DNA from: Desulfogranum japonicum DSM 18378
GTDB taxonomy: Bacteria; Desulfobacterota; Desulfobulbia; Desulfobulbales; Desulfobulbaceae
Length of the DNA: 64,000 bases
Assembly: GCF_000429945.1 (NCBI RefSeq)
Contig: NZ_AUCV01000001.1
Coordinates: 124,001-188,000 of the forward strand
Reading direction: 5' to 3'
Positions 45,847 through 54,886 of the stretch are shown in pieces (the first letter of the stretch is position 1; the number at the start of each line of letters is the position of its first letter). The notes beneath the pieces were generated by a model that did no database searches, was not told the origin of the DNA, and saw only the letters and a program-made list of their open reading frames with translations. The translations under genes and the position numbers were made by a program.

Positions 45847-47150
45847 GCAGGATCAAAGTTTTTTTTTCTCGTTCAGCATCACAGGGGAGCTTTTTACGTA
45901 GCATTGCTGCCCTTGTTACGGGTACTGCTAGCGCACAGGTTATAGCCATCCTCGCATCTCCGCTACTCACACGTCTATATAATCCTGAAGATTTTGGGGT
46001 ACTTTCCGTATTTATCGCCTCGCTGGGTGCTCTTTCAGTAGTGTCCTGTGGTCGTTATGAACTCGCAATTCCCATAGTAAAAACGACTGTTGCTGCGTTG
46101 AATATCCTGGCTTTGGCTGTGCTTATAAACTTGGCATGCTGTATCATCTGTGCTGGGGTGGTTATTGGATTTCGTTCTGAAATATCTATTTTTTTCAATG
46201 TCCCCCACCTAGCTCGACACTTATGGGTGTTGCCAGTGGGAATTGTGCTTGTGAGCACGTATAGGTCGCTCACATTTTTGGCAATCCGAGACAAGCAATT
46301 TGGTACAGTTGCCAGAACGAAGTTTACCCAAGCACTCAGTGGAGTTGGTTTGCAGCTTGGATTTGGAGCGCTTCACAGCAGTGCTTTAGGGCTCATCTTG
46401 GGGAATGTGGCTGGGCAGTCGGCGGGAGTCGTATTTTTAGGCCAATGTTTGATAAAACGATTTAAACCAATGAAGAGCGCGTTGCGCTTTAAACGTGTTG
46501 CGGCTGTAGCAATTCTGCACAGTAGATTTCCAAAATACGATATGCCAGCAGCTGGAATTAATACTCTGGCCGCGAATTTACCTCAATTTCTTCTTCCTGT
46601 TGTATTCTCTCCTGTTGTTGCTGGCCTATATTTATTAGCTTATCGGGTTATAAGCATGCCTGTTGCCGTCGTCGGGCAGGCAGTTGGGCAAGCATTGTAT
46701 TCGCATGCTCGTGAAGCCTCTGTCGATGGTAAGTTGACTTCATTTGTCGGTAAAATCGCCATCTCACTTGGTTCCTTGACGATTCTTCCCTTGTTTATTC
46801 TTTTTTTCTTTGGTGAAGATCTATTCACCTTGCTCTTTGGCGCCACTTGGAGTACTGCAGGTATTTATGCTGGTTGGCTGATGCTTGGCGCAGCAGTACA
46901 ATTTGTCTATTCGCCTATTTCTCTCATGCTGTTGGCAACCAATTCACAGCATATTAACCTGATTATTCAGATATTTCTATTTCTGGCTAAATCGGCCTCT
47001 ATCGCTTTTGGATATTTCAGTACAGATCCACTGGTTACCATTAAGGCCCTTGCAATAGCCGATATGACAGGCTACCTATTTGGTGTGTATCTGACTTTTA
47101 GACAGGTTACGCGATGGAGTTCCTGCCGTAAACAGATTAATGGAGAGTGA
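45843..47150 (+). CDS. wzx: Wzx-type polysaccharide flippase
   Basis: 435 aa, start overlapping the acyltransferase stop. About 12 TM helices, starting SIAALVTGTASAQVIAILASPLLTRLYNPEDFGVLSVF, which is the usual start of the polysaccharide transport/O-antigen flippase (MVF/MATE-like) families. It moves undecaprenyl-linked repeat units across the inner membrane. A Wzy-like protein and Wzz in the same locus support a Wzx/Wzy-dependent pathway. Confidence 0.88.
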   Translation: MSRIKVFFSRSASQGSFLRSIAALVTGTASAQVIAILASPLLTRLYNPEDFGVLSVFIASLGALSVVSCGRYELAIPIVKTTVAALNILALAVLINLACCIICAGVVIGFRSEISIFFNVPHLARHLWVLPVGIVLVSTYRSLTFLAIRDKQFGTVARTKFTQALSGVGLQLGFGALHSSALGLILGNVAGQSAGVVFLGQCLIKRFKPMKSALRFKRVAAVAILHSRFPKYDMPAAGINTLAANLPQFLLPVVFSPVVAGLYLLAYRVISMPVAVVGQAVGQALYSHAREASVDGKLTSFVGKIAISLGSLTILPLFILFFFGEDLFTLLFGATWSTAGIYAGWLMLGAAVQFVYSPISLMLLATNSQHINLIIQIFLFLAKSASIAFGYFSTDPLVTIKALAIADMTGYLFGVYLTFRQVTRWSSCRKQINGE

Positions 47151-47893
47151 AGAATGATCGAATTGCTGTTGTTCGTTGTAATCGACCAGATATGAAAAAA
47201 GACCAAACTCCACATTATCTAGGTGTGTTAAATTGATATGCCCTGGTGGCATTGGGGAACATATCGGCTTCGCTGCACCGTAATCGTTTACTGGTATATT
47301 TTCAACATACGATGTGGTTATTATGTATGGTTACATATAGCCCGTCAGTCAACTTGTGCATATATGAAGCACTAATATCTTACAATTATGAGTCTACCAG
47401 CATTTTCGCGCTGTAAACTGTTCCCGGCAGCTCCGCGCCGCAGTGAGTCGCGGTACTGATTTCGTCAAACGCCTGATCCCGGCGCTTCGCGCCAGAACTA
47501 AAAGCTTGAGCAGATACCGTGAACATACCAAGGTGTTGTGTAGGTACAATCGATATGTTAATGTTTTGCACCATGTTGCTGTTGAGCTACGTATGCATAG
47601 ATACTTGCGGTGAATTGTTTTGCAGGTGTCTGTCTATACATATCCCTTTTTCACTGGTATCAACCATGTTCCTGTGGATATATTTTTAATATGCCTTGTT
47701 GTAGAATCAGAATTTCTATTTATGAACAGCCTCTAGAGAGATAATCTGATTTAAAGAGCCCCCAGATTTGTTTAAGATGATTTTGCCTTGGGAAAGTGAG
47801 ATTCCAGCATATCTATGAGGACCATGAGGAATATGCAATGCGGTGTATGTGTGTTTGCAGTGTTTTTCAGATAAGTGCTATCCAGAAGAAATA
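47151..47893. other. 743-nt intergenic region with decayed repeats and a GC-rich patch
   Basis: It contains a decayed family 1 segment (about 47320-47386), a GC-rich patch at 47394-47512 with the hairpin GGCGCTTCGCGCC, and a family 3-like pair at 47625-47731. No gene is supported. Confidence 0.5.
47625..47731. repeat. family 3 inverted-repeat element, short copy
   Basis: GGTGTCTGTCTATACATA at the left; the right end TATTTATGAACAGCC in reverse complement reads GGCTGTTCATAAATA. Confidence 0.5.
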
Positions 47894-48826
47894 ATGAATA
47901 GGTTATACATGAATAAACAAGAACTAGAGTGTGTTATTTCAAATAGGGCAGATGGAGAGATCGATATTCTTCAGATAATCTCCATATTTTGGAAAAGAAA
48001 ATGGTTAATTGTTATTATAATCATATTCTTTACTGCTGTGGCAGGTGTGACGAGTTTTATGATACCCGACGTATATGAAATTACAACGTTGCTTGAGCCA
48101 GCAAGCGATTCTAATGGGCAGGTTCGAAGTTCTCATTCCATACGCGAGCTTGTTGTAACAGGAAGCTTTAATAAAAAAATTGCAGAAAAACTCAAAATTA
48201 ACATGAGGGATATCCCCGATTTTAAGGCAACAATTCCTCCTGGAACGAATTTAGTGGAAATTTCAGTGAAAAGTAAAGGGGAAGAACAGGCGATACAAAT
48301 ATGTAGTGAACTGGTTAACTATATTGTTGATGATATCGAAGAGAAAATTGCTCCTAGAGTGAAAGCAATTAAAAATAGAATAGAGAAAGCCAAGTATGAT
48401 GAGTCTTCTTTAACATCTCAAATTGAATTAGTAGAAAGTCACATCACTAAAACAATGGATGAAATTGAAACTCTTGAGAGTATGCGTAAAAAAGCTTCGG
48501 TTAGTCCAGGAGGATCTGTCAATATATTATTATATTCAAATGAAATCCATACTCAGCAAAATAGAATTTTTCAATTACAAAAAAATCTTGCTGAATTGCA
48601 GAACAAAGAAAATTTATATGCTAATGATATCAAAGATGCTTTATTAGAGATTAATCAAATTCAAAATACAAGTGTTCACAAAGAACCAACTCTTTCGCGA
48701 GAACCTGTCTCTCCAAACAGAGTGTTGATTGTATCTTTAGGTGTGTTTTTGGGGATTTTCACAGGCTTTGTGTCTGCATTTATGATTGAGTTGATATCAA
48801 AAATGCGTATATATAATGATATCTAA
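47894..48826 (+). CDS. wzz: Wzz-type chain-length determinant
   Basis: About 311 aa from the ATG at 47894; the ATG at 47909 is an alternative and upstream codons from 47843 look non-coding. TM1 is near residues 35-57 (WKRKWLIVIIIIFFTAVAGVTSF), after the conserved EIDILQIISIFWKRKW lead-in. A periplasmic region with a coiled coil (about 150-255) and the usual Pro-rich REPVSPNRVLIVSLGVFLGIF second TM near the C-terminus complete the fold. It is a polysaccharide co-polymerase of the inner membrane that sets O-antigen chain length. No cytoplasmic kinase domain is attached. Confidence 0.88.
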   Translation: MNRLYMNKQELECVISNRADGEIDILQIISIFWKRKWLIVIIIIFFTAVAGVTSFMIPDVYEITTLLEPASDSNGQVRSSHSIRELVVTGSFNKKIAEKLKINMRDIPDFKATIPPGTNLVEISVKSKGEEQAIQICSELVNYIVDDIEEKIAPRVKAIKNRIEKAKYDESSLTSQIELVESHITKTMDEIETLESMRKKASVSPGGSVNILLYSNEIHTQQNRIFQLQKNLAELQNKENLYANDIKDALLEINQIQNTSVHKEPTLSREPVSPNRVLIVSLGVFLGIFTGFVSAFMIELISKMRIYNDI

Positions 48827-48944
48827 CCAAATAAAGTGTAACGTTTTTTATTTTATATCTATATTTTATTCAATAACATCACATGTGTATAAATAATATT
48901 TGCCAAGATAGTTTATAGATTATAGATAAATAGAGGGTATTTTT

Positions 48945-50054
48945 GTGGATATATTAACTGTTGTTGGTGCTAGGCCTCAATTCATAAAAGCAGCTGCTGT
49001 AAGCAGATGTATTGCTGAGTATAATGCTAAAAAATCTGATGAGTCATCTCGTATTAATGAGATAATTCTGCATACTGGACAGCATTTTGATAAAAATATG
49101 TCCGATGTATTTTTTAAAGAATTACAGATACCAAAACCTGTTTATAATTTAAATATTGACTCAATGGGGCATGGTGCTATGACAGGTAGGATGATGGAAA
49201 AAATTGAAGAAATTCTTTCCATTCATCAGCCCGACTTTGTAATGGTATATGGTGATACTAATTCTACGTTGGCAGGTGCTTTAGCTGCTAGAAAGAATAA
49301 TATTAACCTAGTACATGTAGAAGCAGGATTACGAAGTAGAAACATGAATATGCCTGAAGAGGTAAATCGTATTCTTACTGATCGTGTCAGTGATATCCTT
49401 TGTTGCCCTACTGATAATGCAATTACGAATTTAAAGGAAGAGGGGTACGATCATTTCCCTTGCAGTCTGGTTAAGACTGGTGATGTGATGCAAGATGCAG
49501 CCATTTATTATAGTACATTTTCTGTGAATAAATCTTCTATTGTTAAAGAGATGAAGCTTAATGATGATGAATTTTTACTGTGCACTCTTCATCGAGCGGA
49601 AAATACAGATGATATTTCTCGTCTGGAAAAAATAGTATATGCTTTAAATATTCTTTCAAAGTGTAATGAAATAGTTATGCCGTTACATCCTAGGACTCAA
49701 AAACAGATTAATAAATTGAAGTTAAAGGTGAATTTCAAGACTATTGATCCTGTTGGATATTTTGATATTATTGAATTGCTCAAGCATGCCAGAATTGTAA
49801 TGACAGATAGTGGTGGTTTGCAAAAAGAAGCCTTTTTCTTCAAAAAGAGATGTGTTACTCTACGCGATGAAACAGAATGGGTTGAGCTTGTTGATTTGGG
49901 AGTCAATACATTGGTTGGGAGTGATCCGGACGCGATCATTCATGCTGTAAACAAACCCGTTGCTGATGAAAAAAAATTTGATGTAAATTTATATGGTAAC
50001 GGTATGGCGAGTAAAAATATCATCGATGCGCTGTGTAATTATAGGTCTAGTTAG
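48945..50054 (+). CDS. wbpI: non-hydrolysing UDP-sugar 2-epimerase, WbpI-like
   Basis: 369 aa, GTG start with AGAGGG 8 nt upstream. The family landmarks are ILTVVGARPQFIKAAAVSR, HTGQHFDKNMSDVFFKELQI, VYGDTNSTLAGALAARK, VEAGLRSRNMNMPEEVNR and MTDSGGLQKEAF. The HGAMTGRMM segment and overall pattern are nearer to WbpI and related epimerases than to E. coli WecB. With WbpB, WbpD and WbpE in the locus, it probably turns UDP-GlcNAc3NAcA into UDP-ManNAc3NAcA; UDP-GlcNAc 2-epimerase activity is the alternative. The stop codon TAG lies within the end of a repeat (GTTAGTG at 50050). Confidence 0.85.
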   Translation: MDILTVVGARPQFIKAAAVSRCIAEYNAKKSDESSRINEIILHTGQHFDKNMSDVFFKELQIPKPVYNLNIDSMGHGAMTGRMMEKIEEILSIHQPDFVMVYGDTNSTLAGALAARKNNINLVHVEAGLRSRNMNMPEEVNRILTDRVSDILCCPTDNAITNLKEEGYDHFPCSLVKTGDVMQDAAIYYSTFSVNKSSIVKEMKLNDDEFLLCTLHRAENTDDISRLEKIVYALNILSKCNEIVMPLHPRTQKQINKLKLKVNFKTIDPVGYFDIIELLKHARIVMTDSGGLQKEAFFFKKRCVTLRDETEWVELVDLGVNTLVGSDPDAIIHAVNKPVADEKKFDVNLYGNGMASKNIIDALCNYRSS

Positions 50055-50384
50055 TGTTTGCCTTTAAATGATTTTTTGTAACTGGTCACAGGTGCCCCCA
50101 TCTATGCACGATCGCGGTTCCCTGCATAGATAGTCTATAGCGAAAAAACACGCTTGCCCAAATCTGAAGCACCTGTGACCAGTTGCAATTCAGAACTAAT
50201 CGAAATATCAGTGTTGTTAACCCCGTGATCAGTTACGATTTTTTACTCAATTTTGCGTTCTGCTCAAAATGCACTGAAGGCGAATGTTTGATAACGGAGT
50301 CTAGTCTTGCCTGCGATGATACTGTTGTAATCATAATACAAGACATTGGCGGAAAGCCCAATTGTGGGTAGGCGATAACTAGTT
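50050..50384. repeat. composite element: family 3 ends enclosing a family 1 core
   Basis: Left end GTTAGTGTTTGCCTTTAAA; right end GGTAGGCGATAAC is a weak inverse match. The family 1 element 50078-50235 lies inside. The left end overlaps the wbpI stop. With its flank this fills most of the 364-nt gap before the next gene. Confidence 0.5.
50078..50235 (+). repeat. intergenic inverted-repeat element, family 1 copy (long direct repeat with 31693)
   Basis: GTAACTGGTCACAGGTGC and GCACCTGTGACCAGTTGC form an almost perfect inverted pair; the tail ends CGTGATCAGTTAC. Direct repeat of 31693-31853. Confidence 0.85.
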
Positions 50385-50418
50385 TTGGTAATGTAGAGAC
50401 TTAGAAAATATATAAACT

Positions 50419-51789
50419 ATGAGAATTGATAAAGGTCCTGTAATAAATGCTCAAAAGTATCCAGCAGATACTCTGTCACTTTTTAGAGCTTTCAAAATTT
50501 TATTACCATGGAATACTCTCTCTATCTCTTTGGCTTTCATTATTTTGTCTTTTTTGTATACAGGATTAGTTGCGCCAATATACAACTTCGGAGGCATGGT
50601 CTCTAATGCTCGTGCCGATTGGTATATAGAATTACTGTTGCTCATTATTATATCTTTTCTTTTGCCTCGGAAAGTAAGAAGGCCCAGTGAATTATATAAT
50701 TGGTTGTATTTTTGTGTATTGCTTGTGCCAGCCGCAGTATTATCCGCCCAGCAAGGAAGTGACCGTATATATTTATTTTTAATGTCGCTTGGTTTGTTAT
50801 TTTTAATTATATTTTACCATATTTTTTCCTTTTTCATCTTGAAAAAGAGGCGTTACGGCAAGTATAATCACGGCACTCTTCCTTTCTATTCAGTCATGTT
50901 GTTTGTCTTTTTTGTCTTAATTTGGTTATCGATTTCGGTTCGTGGTAATTTTAATTTCAATTTTCAAGAAGTATATAATTATAGATTTAAAATATCTGCC
51001 CAAATTCCATATTTATTGAGATATTTATTGCCTCTTGCATCTAGTACCCTTGTTGGCTATTTAGTTGCTTTAAGTATTGAACGAAAAAGATATTTTTCTT
51101 TATTTGTTATTATGGTCACAGGGTGTCTGTTTTTTATCTTTTCCAGCCATAAAGCTATGTTGTTTTATCCTTTTATTGCTATATCTGGATATTTTCTTTT
51201 TAAATTTTCCCGTCCTTATATGATTGTTGTATGGGGTTACAGTTTAATATCTTGTTTAATTCTTATTTTTCATAACAAAATATATTATTTTAGTTCACTT
51301 ATTGCTAATAGAGTAATTTTTATTCCTAGTCATATTAATTTTTATTATTTTTCTTTTTTTTCTGATCATGATTTCATGTTATGGGCAGAAAGTAAAGTTA
51401 GTTTTGGTTTAGTTGATTCTCAATTGCCAATGCCTGCGATGAAATATGTTGGAGGTATGATGACTGGCAATTATAATATTTCTGCTAATACTGGATGGAT
51501 AGCTAGCGCGTATATGAACGGAGGGGTAATTGGGATTATAATATACTCTGCAATAATCGCTCTGATCTATGTGATGATTGATTCATGGGCTCAAAGATAT
51601 GGAAAAGAATTTGTCGGTACGGCATTTCTTATTCCAGTATTAATATTTACGGTTTCAGCAGATTTGCTGATTACATTGCTTACACATGGTCTTGTCGTTT
51701 TGCTTTTTTTGTTTGTTTCGACTAGCCTCTTGCTGAAAGCTTATAAATATTTGTTTTTGAATGAAAAAGGTGGTTTTAGTAATGCCTAA
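50419..51789 (+). CDS. wzy: Wzy-like polysaccharide polymerase (polytopic membrane protein)
   Basis: 456 aa, about 11-12 TM helices with a larger extracytoplasmic loop around residues 300-365 (MKYVGGMMTGNYNISANTGW). The NTGWIASAYMNGGVIG segment near the C-terminal third resembles the oligosaccharide repeat-unit polymerase family. Wzy proteins are poorly conserved, so the call rests on topology, this motif and context with Wzx and Wzz. The start has no strong ribosome site. The stop overlaps the next glycosyltransferase by 8 nt. Confidence 0.7.
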   Translation: MRIDKGPVINAQKYPADTLSLFRAFKILLPWNTLSISLAFIILSFLYTGLVAPIYNFGGMVSNARADWYIELLLLIIISFLLPRKVRRPSELYNWLYFCVLLVPAAVLSAQQGSDRIYLFLMSLGLLFLIIFYHIFSFFILKKRRYGKYNHGTLPFYSVMLFVFFVLIWLSISVRGNFNFNFQEVYNYRFKISAQIPYLLRYLLPLASSTLVGYLVALSIERKRYFSLFVIMVTGCLFFIFSSHKAMLFYPFIAISGYFLFKFSRPYMIVVWGYSLISCLILIFHNKIYYFSSLIANRVIFIPSHINFYYFSFFSDHDFMLWAESKVSFGLVDSQLPMPAMKYVGGMMTGNYNISANTGWIASAYMNGGVIGIIIYSAIIALIYVMIDSWAQRYGKEFVGTAFLIPVLIFTVSADLLITLLTHGLVVLLFLFVSTSLLLKAYKYLFLNEKGGFSNA

Positions 51790-52894
51790 AGTATATGTTG
51801 TAACATCGGTGCACAAGCGATATGATGTTCGAATTTTTTATAAACAATGTAGGACGTTGAGTAAGGCAGGATATGAAGTTAATCTCATAGTTCAAGATGG
51901 TGAAGGCCCTGAAATTCTTGATGGAGTCAATATATACGATATTGGTCATCCTTTCGGAAATCGATTATATAGGATTATTCTTTCGCCATTAAAAATGTAT
52001 AATTTTTTAAAGAAATCCTCTGCTGATATTATACATCTTCATGATCCTGAACTGTTGCCTGCAGGTTTTTTTCTTAAGCGAAAAAACTTCCGGGTTATAT
52101 ACGATTCCCATGAAGACTTTCCCCGGCAAATTTTATCAAAGCATTGGATATATCCCGCCTTGCGCAAATTCGTCTCCTTTCTTTTTGAAAAAATTGAAAA
52201 TCGAATTGCTAAAAAACTTGACGCTGTTATTGGAGCTACGCCTTTTATTGCTGCGCGTTTTAAACCAATCAATCAAATAAGTATTGATATAAATAACTAT
52301 CCTCTTTTAGGTGAATTTGACTGTGTATTAAAAAACACTGAAGAGTCATTTTCGCGTACTTTTTGTTATATTGGTGCAATTACCAGAGAGCGTGGTATTT
52401 CTCAAGTTGTTGAGGCTGTTAATTTATTGCAGAATGTTACTTTAGTTATGTGCGGGCCATTTGAGAGTGAATCCTACTCCAAAGAGTTACAGGTAATGCC
52501 TGGTTGGAGATTTGTTGATTACAGAGGCATTGTTGACCGCGATGAAGTTTCTCAGATAATGGCCTCTTCGCAAGCTGGGGTGGTAACGTTTCTTCCAGGG
52601 CCTAACCATAACGAATCGCAACCAAATAAAATGTTTGAATATATGGCTGCCGGACTTCCTTTAATTGCATCACATTTTCCTCTCTGGAAACAAATAGTAG
52701 AGAAAAATCAATGTGGTATTTGTGTCAATCCAGGTTCTCCTGAGGAAATAGCACGTGCAATTACCTCTTTATTGGACGATCAAAAATTAGCTGAAACAAT
52801 GGGTAAAGCTGGGAAAAATGCCGTAACTCATAATTTAAATTGGGAGAATGAGGCGGTGAAGCTCGTAAATATTTACAGTCAAATAGCTGGATAA
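51782..52894 (+). CDS. family 4-type glycosyltransferase
   Basis: 370 aa from the ATG at 51782, with AAAAAGGTGG 8 nt upstream; an ATG at 51761 would overlap more. GT-B fold: the N-terminal half has VHKRYDVRIFYKQCRTLSKA and HLHDPELLPAG; the C-terminal half has YIGAITRERGISQVVEA, VTFLPGPNHNESQPNKMFEYMAAGLPLIAS (nucleotide-sugar site), and a final IYSQIAG helix. It is preceded by the polymerase and followed 6 nt later by a sugar acetyltransferase. It probably adds one residue of the repeat unit; specificity unknown. Confidence 0.88.
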   Translation: MPKVYVVTSVHKRYDVRIFYKQCRTLSKAGYEVNLIVQDGEGPEILDGVNIYDIGHPFGNRLYRIILSPLKMYNFLKKSSADIIHLHDPELLPAGFFLKRKNFRVIYDSHEDFPRQILSKHWIYPALRKFVSFLFEKIENRIAKKLDAVIGATPFIAARFKPINQISIDINNYPLLGEFDCVLKNTEESFSRTFCYIGAITRERGISQVVEAVNLLQNVTLVMCGPFESESYSKELQVMPGWRFVDYRGIVDRDEVSQIMASSQAGVVTFLPGPNHNESQPNKMFEYMAAGLPLIASHFPLWKQIVEKNQCGICVNPGSPEEIARAITSLLDDQKLAETMGKAGKNAVTHNLNWENEAVKLVNIYSQIAG

Positions 52895-52900
52895 TGAAAA

Positions 52901-53380
52901 ATGGATCATTTTGTTCATCCTAATGCATTAGTTGAAACATTAAATATAGGTGCGGATACTCGTATTTGGGCCTTTGTTCATATATTACCTGGTGCTGTGA
53001 TTGGTTCAGGGTGTAATATTTGTGATAATGTATTCATTGAAAATGAAGTAATAGTAGGTGATAGGGTAACGGTTAAATGTGGTGTGCAGTTATGGGATGG
53101 GCTTACCATTGAAGATGACGTGTTTATAGGGCCAAATGCCACTTTTACTAATGATATTTTTCCGCGAAGTAAGCAGGCCTTTACATTGCGGCGTACAATA
53201 ATTGAGCGTGGTGCATCGATTGGTGCCAATGCAACTATTCTTTGCGGATTAAGTATTGGGCGGGGAGCTATGGTTGGCGCCGGATCCGTAGTTTTGCGAG
53301 ATGTTCCTCCCTATGCAGTTGTTGTAGGTAATCCAGCCAGGATAATACGGTATGAGGAGCATAGACATGGCCTTGACTGA
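52901..53380 (+). CDS. FdtC/QdtC-like sugar N-acyltransferase (left-handed beta-helix)
   Basis: 159 aa of hexapeptide repeats: NIGADTRIWAFVHILPGAVI, GSGCNICDNVFIENEVIVGD, DDVFIGPNATFTNDIFPRSK, and IGRGAMVGAGSVVLRDVPPYAVV. The size and TFTNDIFPRSK loop match dTDP-3-amino-3,6-dideoxyhexose acetyltransferases. It is directly followed by an FdtA/QdtA isomerase gene (14-nt overlap) and the matching aminotransferase, making a complete 3-amino-sugar cassette. It would acetylate the 3-amino group with acetyl-CoA. Confidence 0.85.
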   Translation: MDHFVHPNALVETLNIGADTRIWAFVHILPGAVIGSGCNICDNVFIENEVIVGDRVTVKCGVQLWDGLTIEDDVFIGPNATFTNDIFPRSKQAFTLRRTIIERGASIGANATILCGLSIGRGAMVGAGSVVLRDVPPYAVVVGNPARIIRYEEHRHGLD

Positions 53381-53786
53381 TTGCAAAATTATTGATCTTC
53401 CAAAAATATCCGATCCTCGCGGTAATCTCACTTTTATCGAAGGGGATCGCCACATCCCGTTTGATATTAAAAGAGTATACTACTTATACGATATTCCCGG
53501 AGGAGCAGAAAGGGGTGCACACGGACATCGCAAACTCGAGCAATTTATAGTGTCAATGTCCGGGTCTTTTGATGTGATTCTCGACGATGGGTACCAGACG
53601 CGAACGATTCACATGAATAGATCATATTATGGGCTATATGTTTCGCCAATGATGTGGAGGGACATTACCAATGTCTCATCAGGAGCAGTTCTTATGGTAT
53701 TAGCGTCTGAAGTGTATGATGAGAATGATTATTTCAGGGATTATGATCTTTTTTTACAGGCCGTGCGGGAAAAGGGGGGAGTATGA
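53367..53786 (+). CDS. fdtA: dTDP-4-oxo-6-deoxyglucose 3,4-ketoisomerase, FdtA/QdtA family
   Basis: 139 aa from the ATG at 53367, with GAGGAG 7 nt upstream (a longer frame from 53352 begins inside that site). Small cupin: [35 protein letters not shown] with the His pair, and [19 protein letters not shown]. Family enzymes move the keto group of dTDP-4-oxo-6-deoxyglucose from C4 to C3; whether the product has galacto (FdtA) or gluco (QdtA) configuration cannot be told. Overlaps genes on both sides. Supply of the substrate needs RmlA and RmlB, which are not in the window. Confidence 0.88.
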   Translation: MALTDCKIIDLPKISDPRGNLTFIEGDRHIPFDIKRVYYLYDIPGGAERGAHGHRKLEQFIVSMSGSFDVILDDGYQTRTIHMNRSYYGLYVSPMMWRDITNVSSGAVLMVLASEVYDENDYFRDYDLFLQAVREKGGV

Positions 53787-54886
53787 TTCCTTTTTTAGAT
53801 ATTAAGGCGACCTATGATGAGGTAAAAGAGGAAATAGATCAGGCGGTTGAGCGCGTCCTTGGCTCTGGATGGTATATTTTAGGTGAAGAGGTTGAGCAAT
53901 TTGAGCAGGATTTCGCAGCATATTGTAATTCTAGATATTGCGTTGCTGTTGGTAATGGGCTGGATGCACTTCGTTTGATATTGGCCGCATTTGATATTGG
54001 TCAGGGAGATGAAGTAATAGTACCATCCAATACGTTTATAGCTACGTGGCTGGCAGTAAGTCATTGCGGAGCGAAACCGATAGCGGTTGAACCTGTTGAT
54101 GACTGTACCTACACAATGGCTCCGGAATTAATTGAAAAGGAGATAACTTCTAGGACCAGGGCTATAATACCTGTTCATTTGTATGGTCGCCCTGCTGATA
54201 TGGATCCAATAATGGAGATAGCAGCTAAGTATAATGTAAAAGTTATTGAAGATGCTGCGCAGTCACATGGCGCTAAGTATAAAACTAAACGTGTAGGAAG
54301 TATTGGTGATGCAGCAGCTTTCAGCTTTTATCCAGGAAAAAACCTAGGTGCATATGGTGATGGCGGCGCAATCACAGTTAATGATGAGGATGTCGCTGAA
54401 AAACTGTTTATGCTACGGAATTATGGCTCTTTTAAAAAATATACACATAACATAATAGGGTATAATAGTAGGCTGGATTCTATTCAAGCGGCCATCCTCC
54501 GTGTAAAGTTACGCTATTTAGATGAGTGGAACGAAAGACGCAGATCTTTAGCAAAAATATATCATCAGTTACTCCAACAAACGAATATCGCTCTCCCGAC
54601 AATAACAAAAGGATTTGAGCATGTGTATCATCTCTTTGTTGTGCGATCGGCACAAAGAGATACCCTGCAACTGGAATTACAAAAAGCCGGTATTGAAACA
54701 TTGATTCACTACCCGATTCCTCCCCACTCGCAAACTGCATATGCATATATGAAGAATTCTTTTCTCCCAGTCTCTGAAAAATTGTCTGATGAAATATTAA
54801 GTATTCCCATAGGACCTCATCTAGGCAAGGAGCATGTTGAGTATATAGCACAACATATCACCAAAATTGTAGGAAACAAGTATTGA
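53783..54886 (+). CDS. fdtB: FdtB/QdtB-type dTDP-3-keto-sugar aminotransferase
   Basis: 367 aa, ATGA overlap with the isomerase gene. DegT family: [20 protein letters not shown] at the N-terminus, [34 protein letters not shown], the PLP Lys in [14 protein letters not shown], and [16 protein letters not shown]. It pairs with FdtA and the acyltransferase to make dTDP-Fuc3NAc or dTDP-Qui3NAc. The stop TGA overlaps the next start. Confidence 0.9.
   Translation: MIPFLDIKATYDEVKEEIDQAVERVLGSGWYILGEEVEQFEQDFAAYCNSRYCVAVGNGLDALRLILAAFDIGQGDEVIVPSNTFIATWLAVSHCGAKPIAVEPVDDCTYTMAPELIEKEITSRTRAIIPVHLYGRPADMDPIMEIAAKYNVKVIEDAAQSHGAKYKTKRVGSIGDAAAFSFYPGKNLGAYGDGGAITVNDEDVAEKLFMLRNYGSFKKYTHNIIGYNSRLDSIQAAILRVKLRYLDEWNERRRSLAKIYHQLLQQTNIALPTITKGFEHVYHLFVVRSAQRDTLQLELQKAGIETLIHYPIPPHSQTAYAYMKNSFLPVSEKLSDEILSIPIGPHLGKEHVEYIAQHITKIVGNKY

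Noticed and set aside
47386-47574. 62-codon minus-strand frame in the GC-rich patch
   Set aside because: Probably an artefact of the local base composition; no start signal or known domain.
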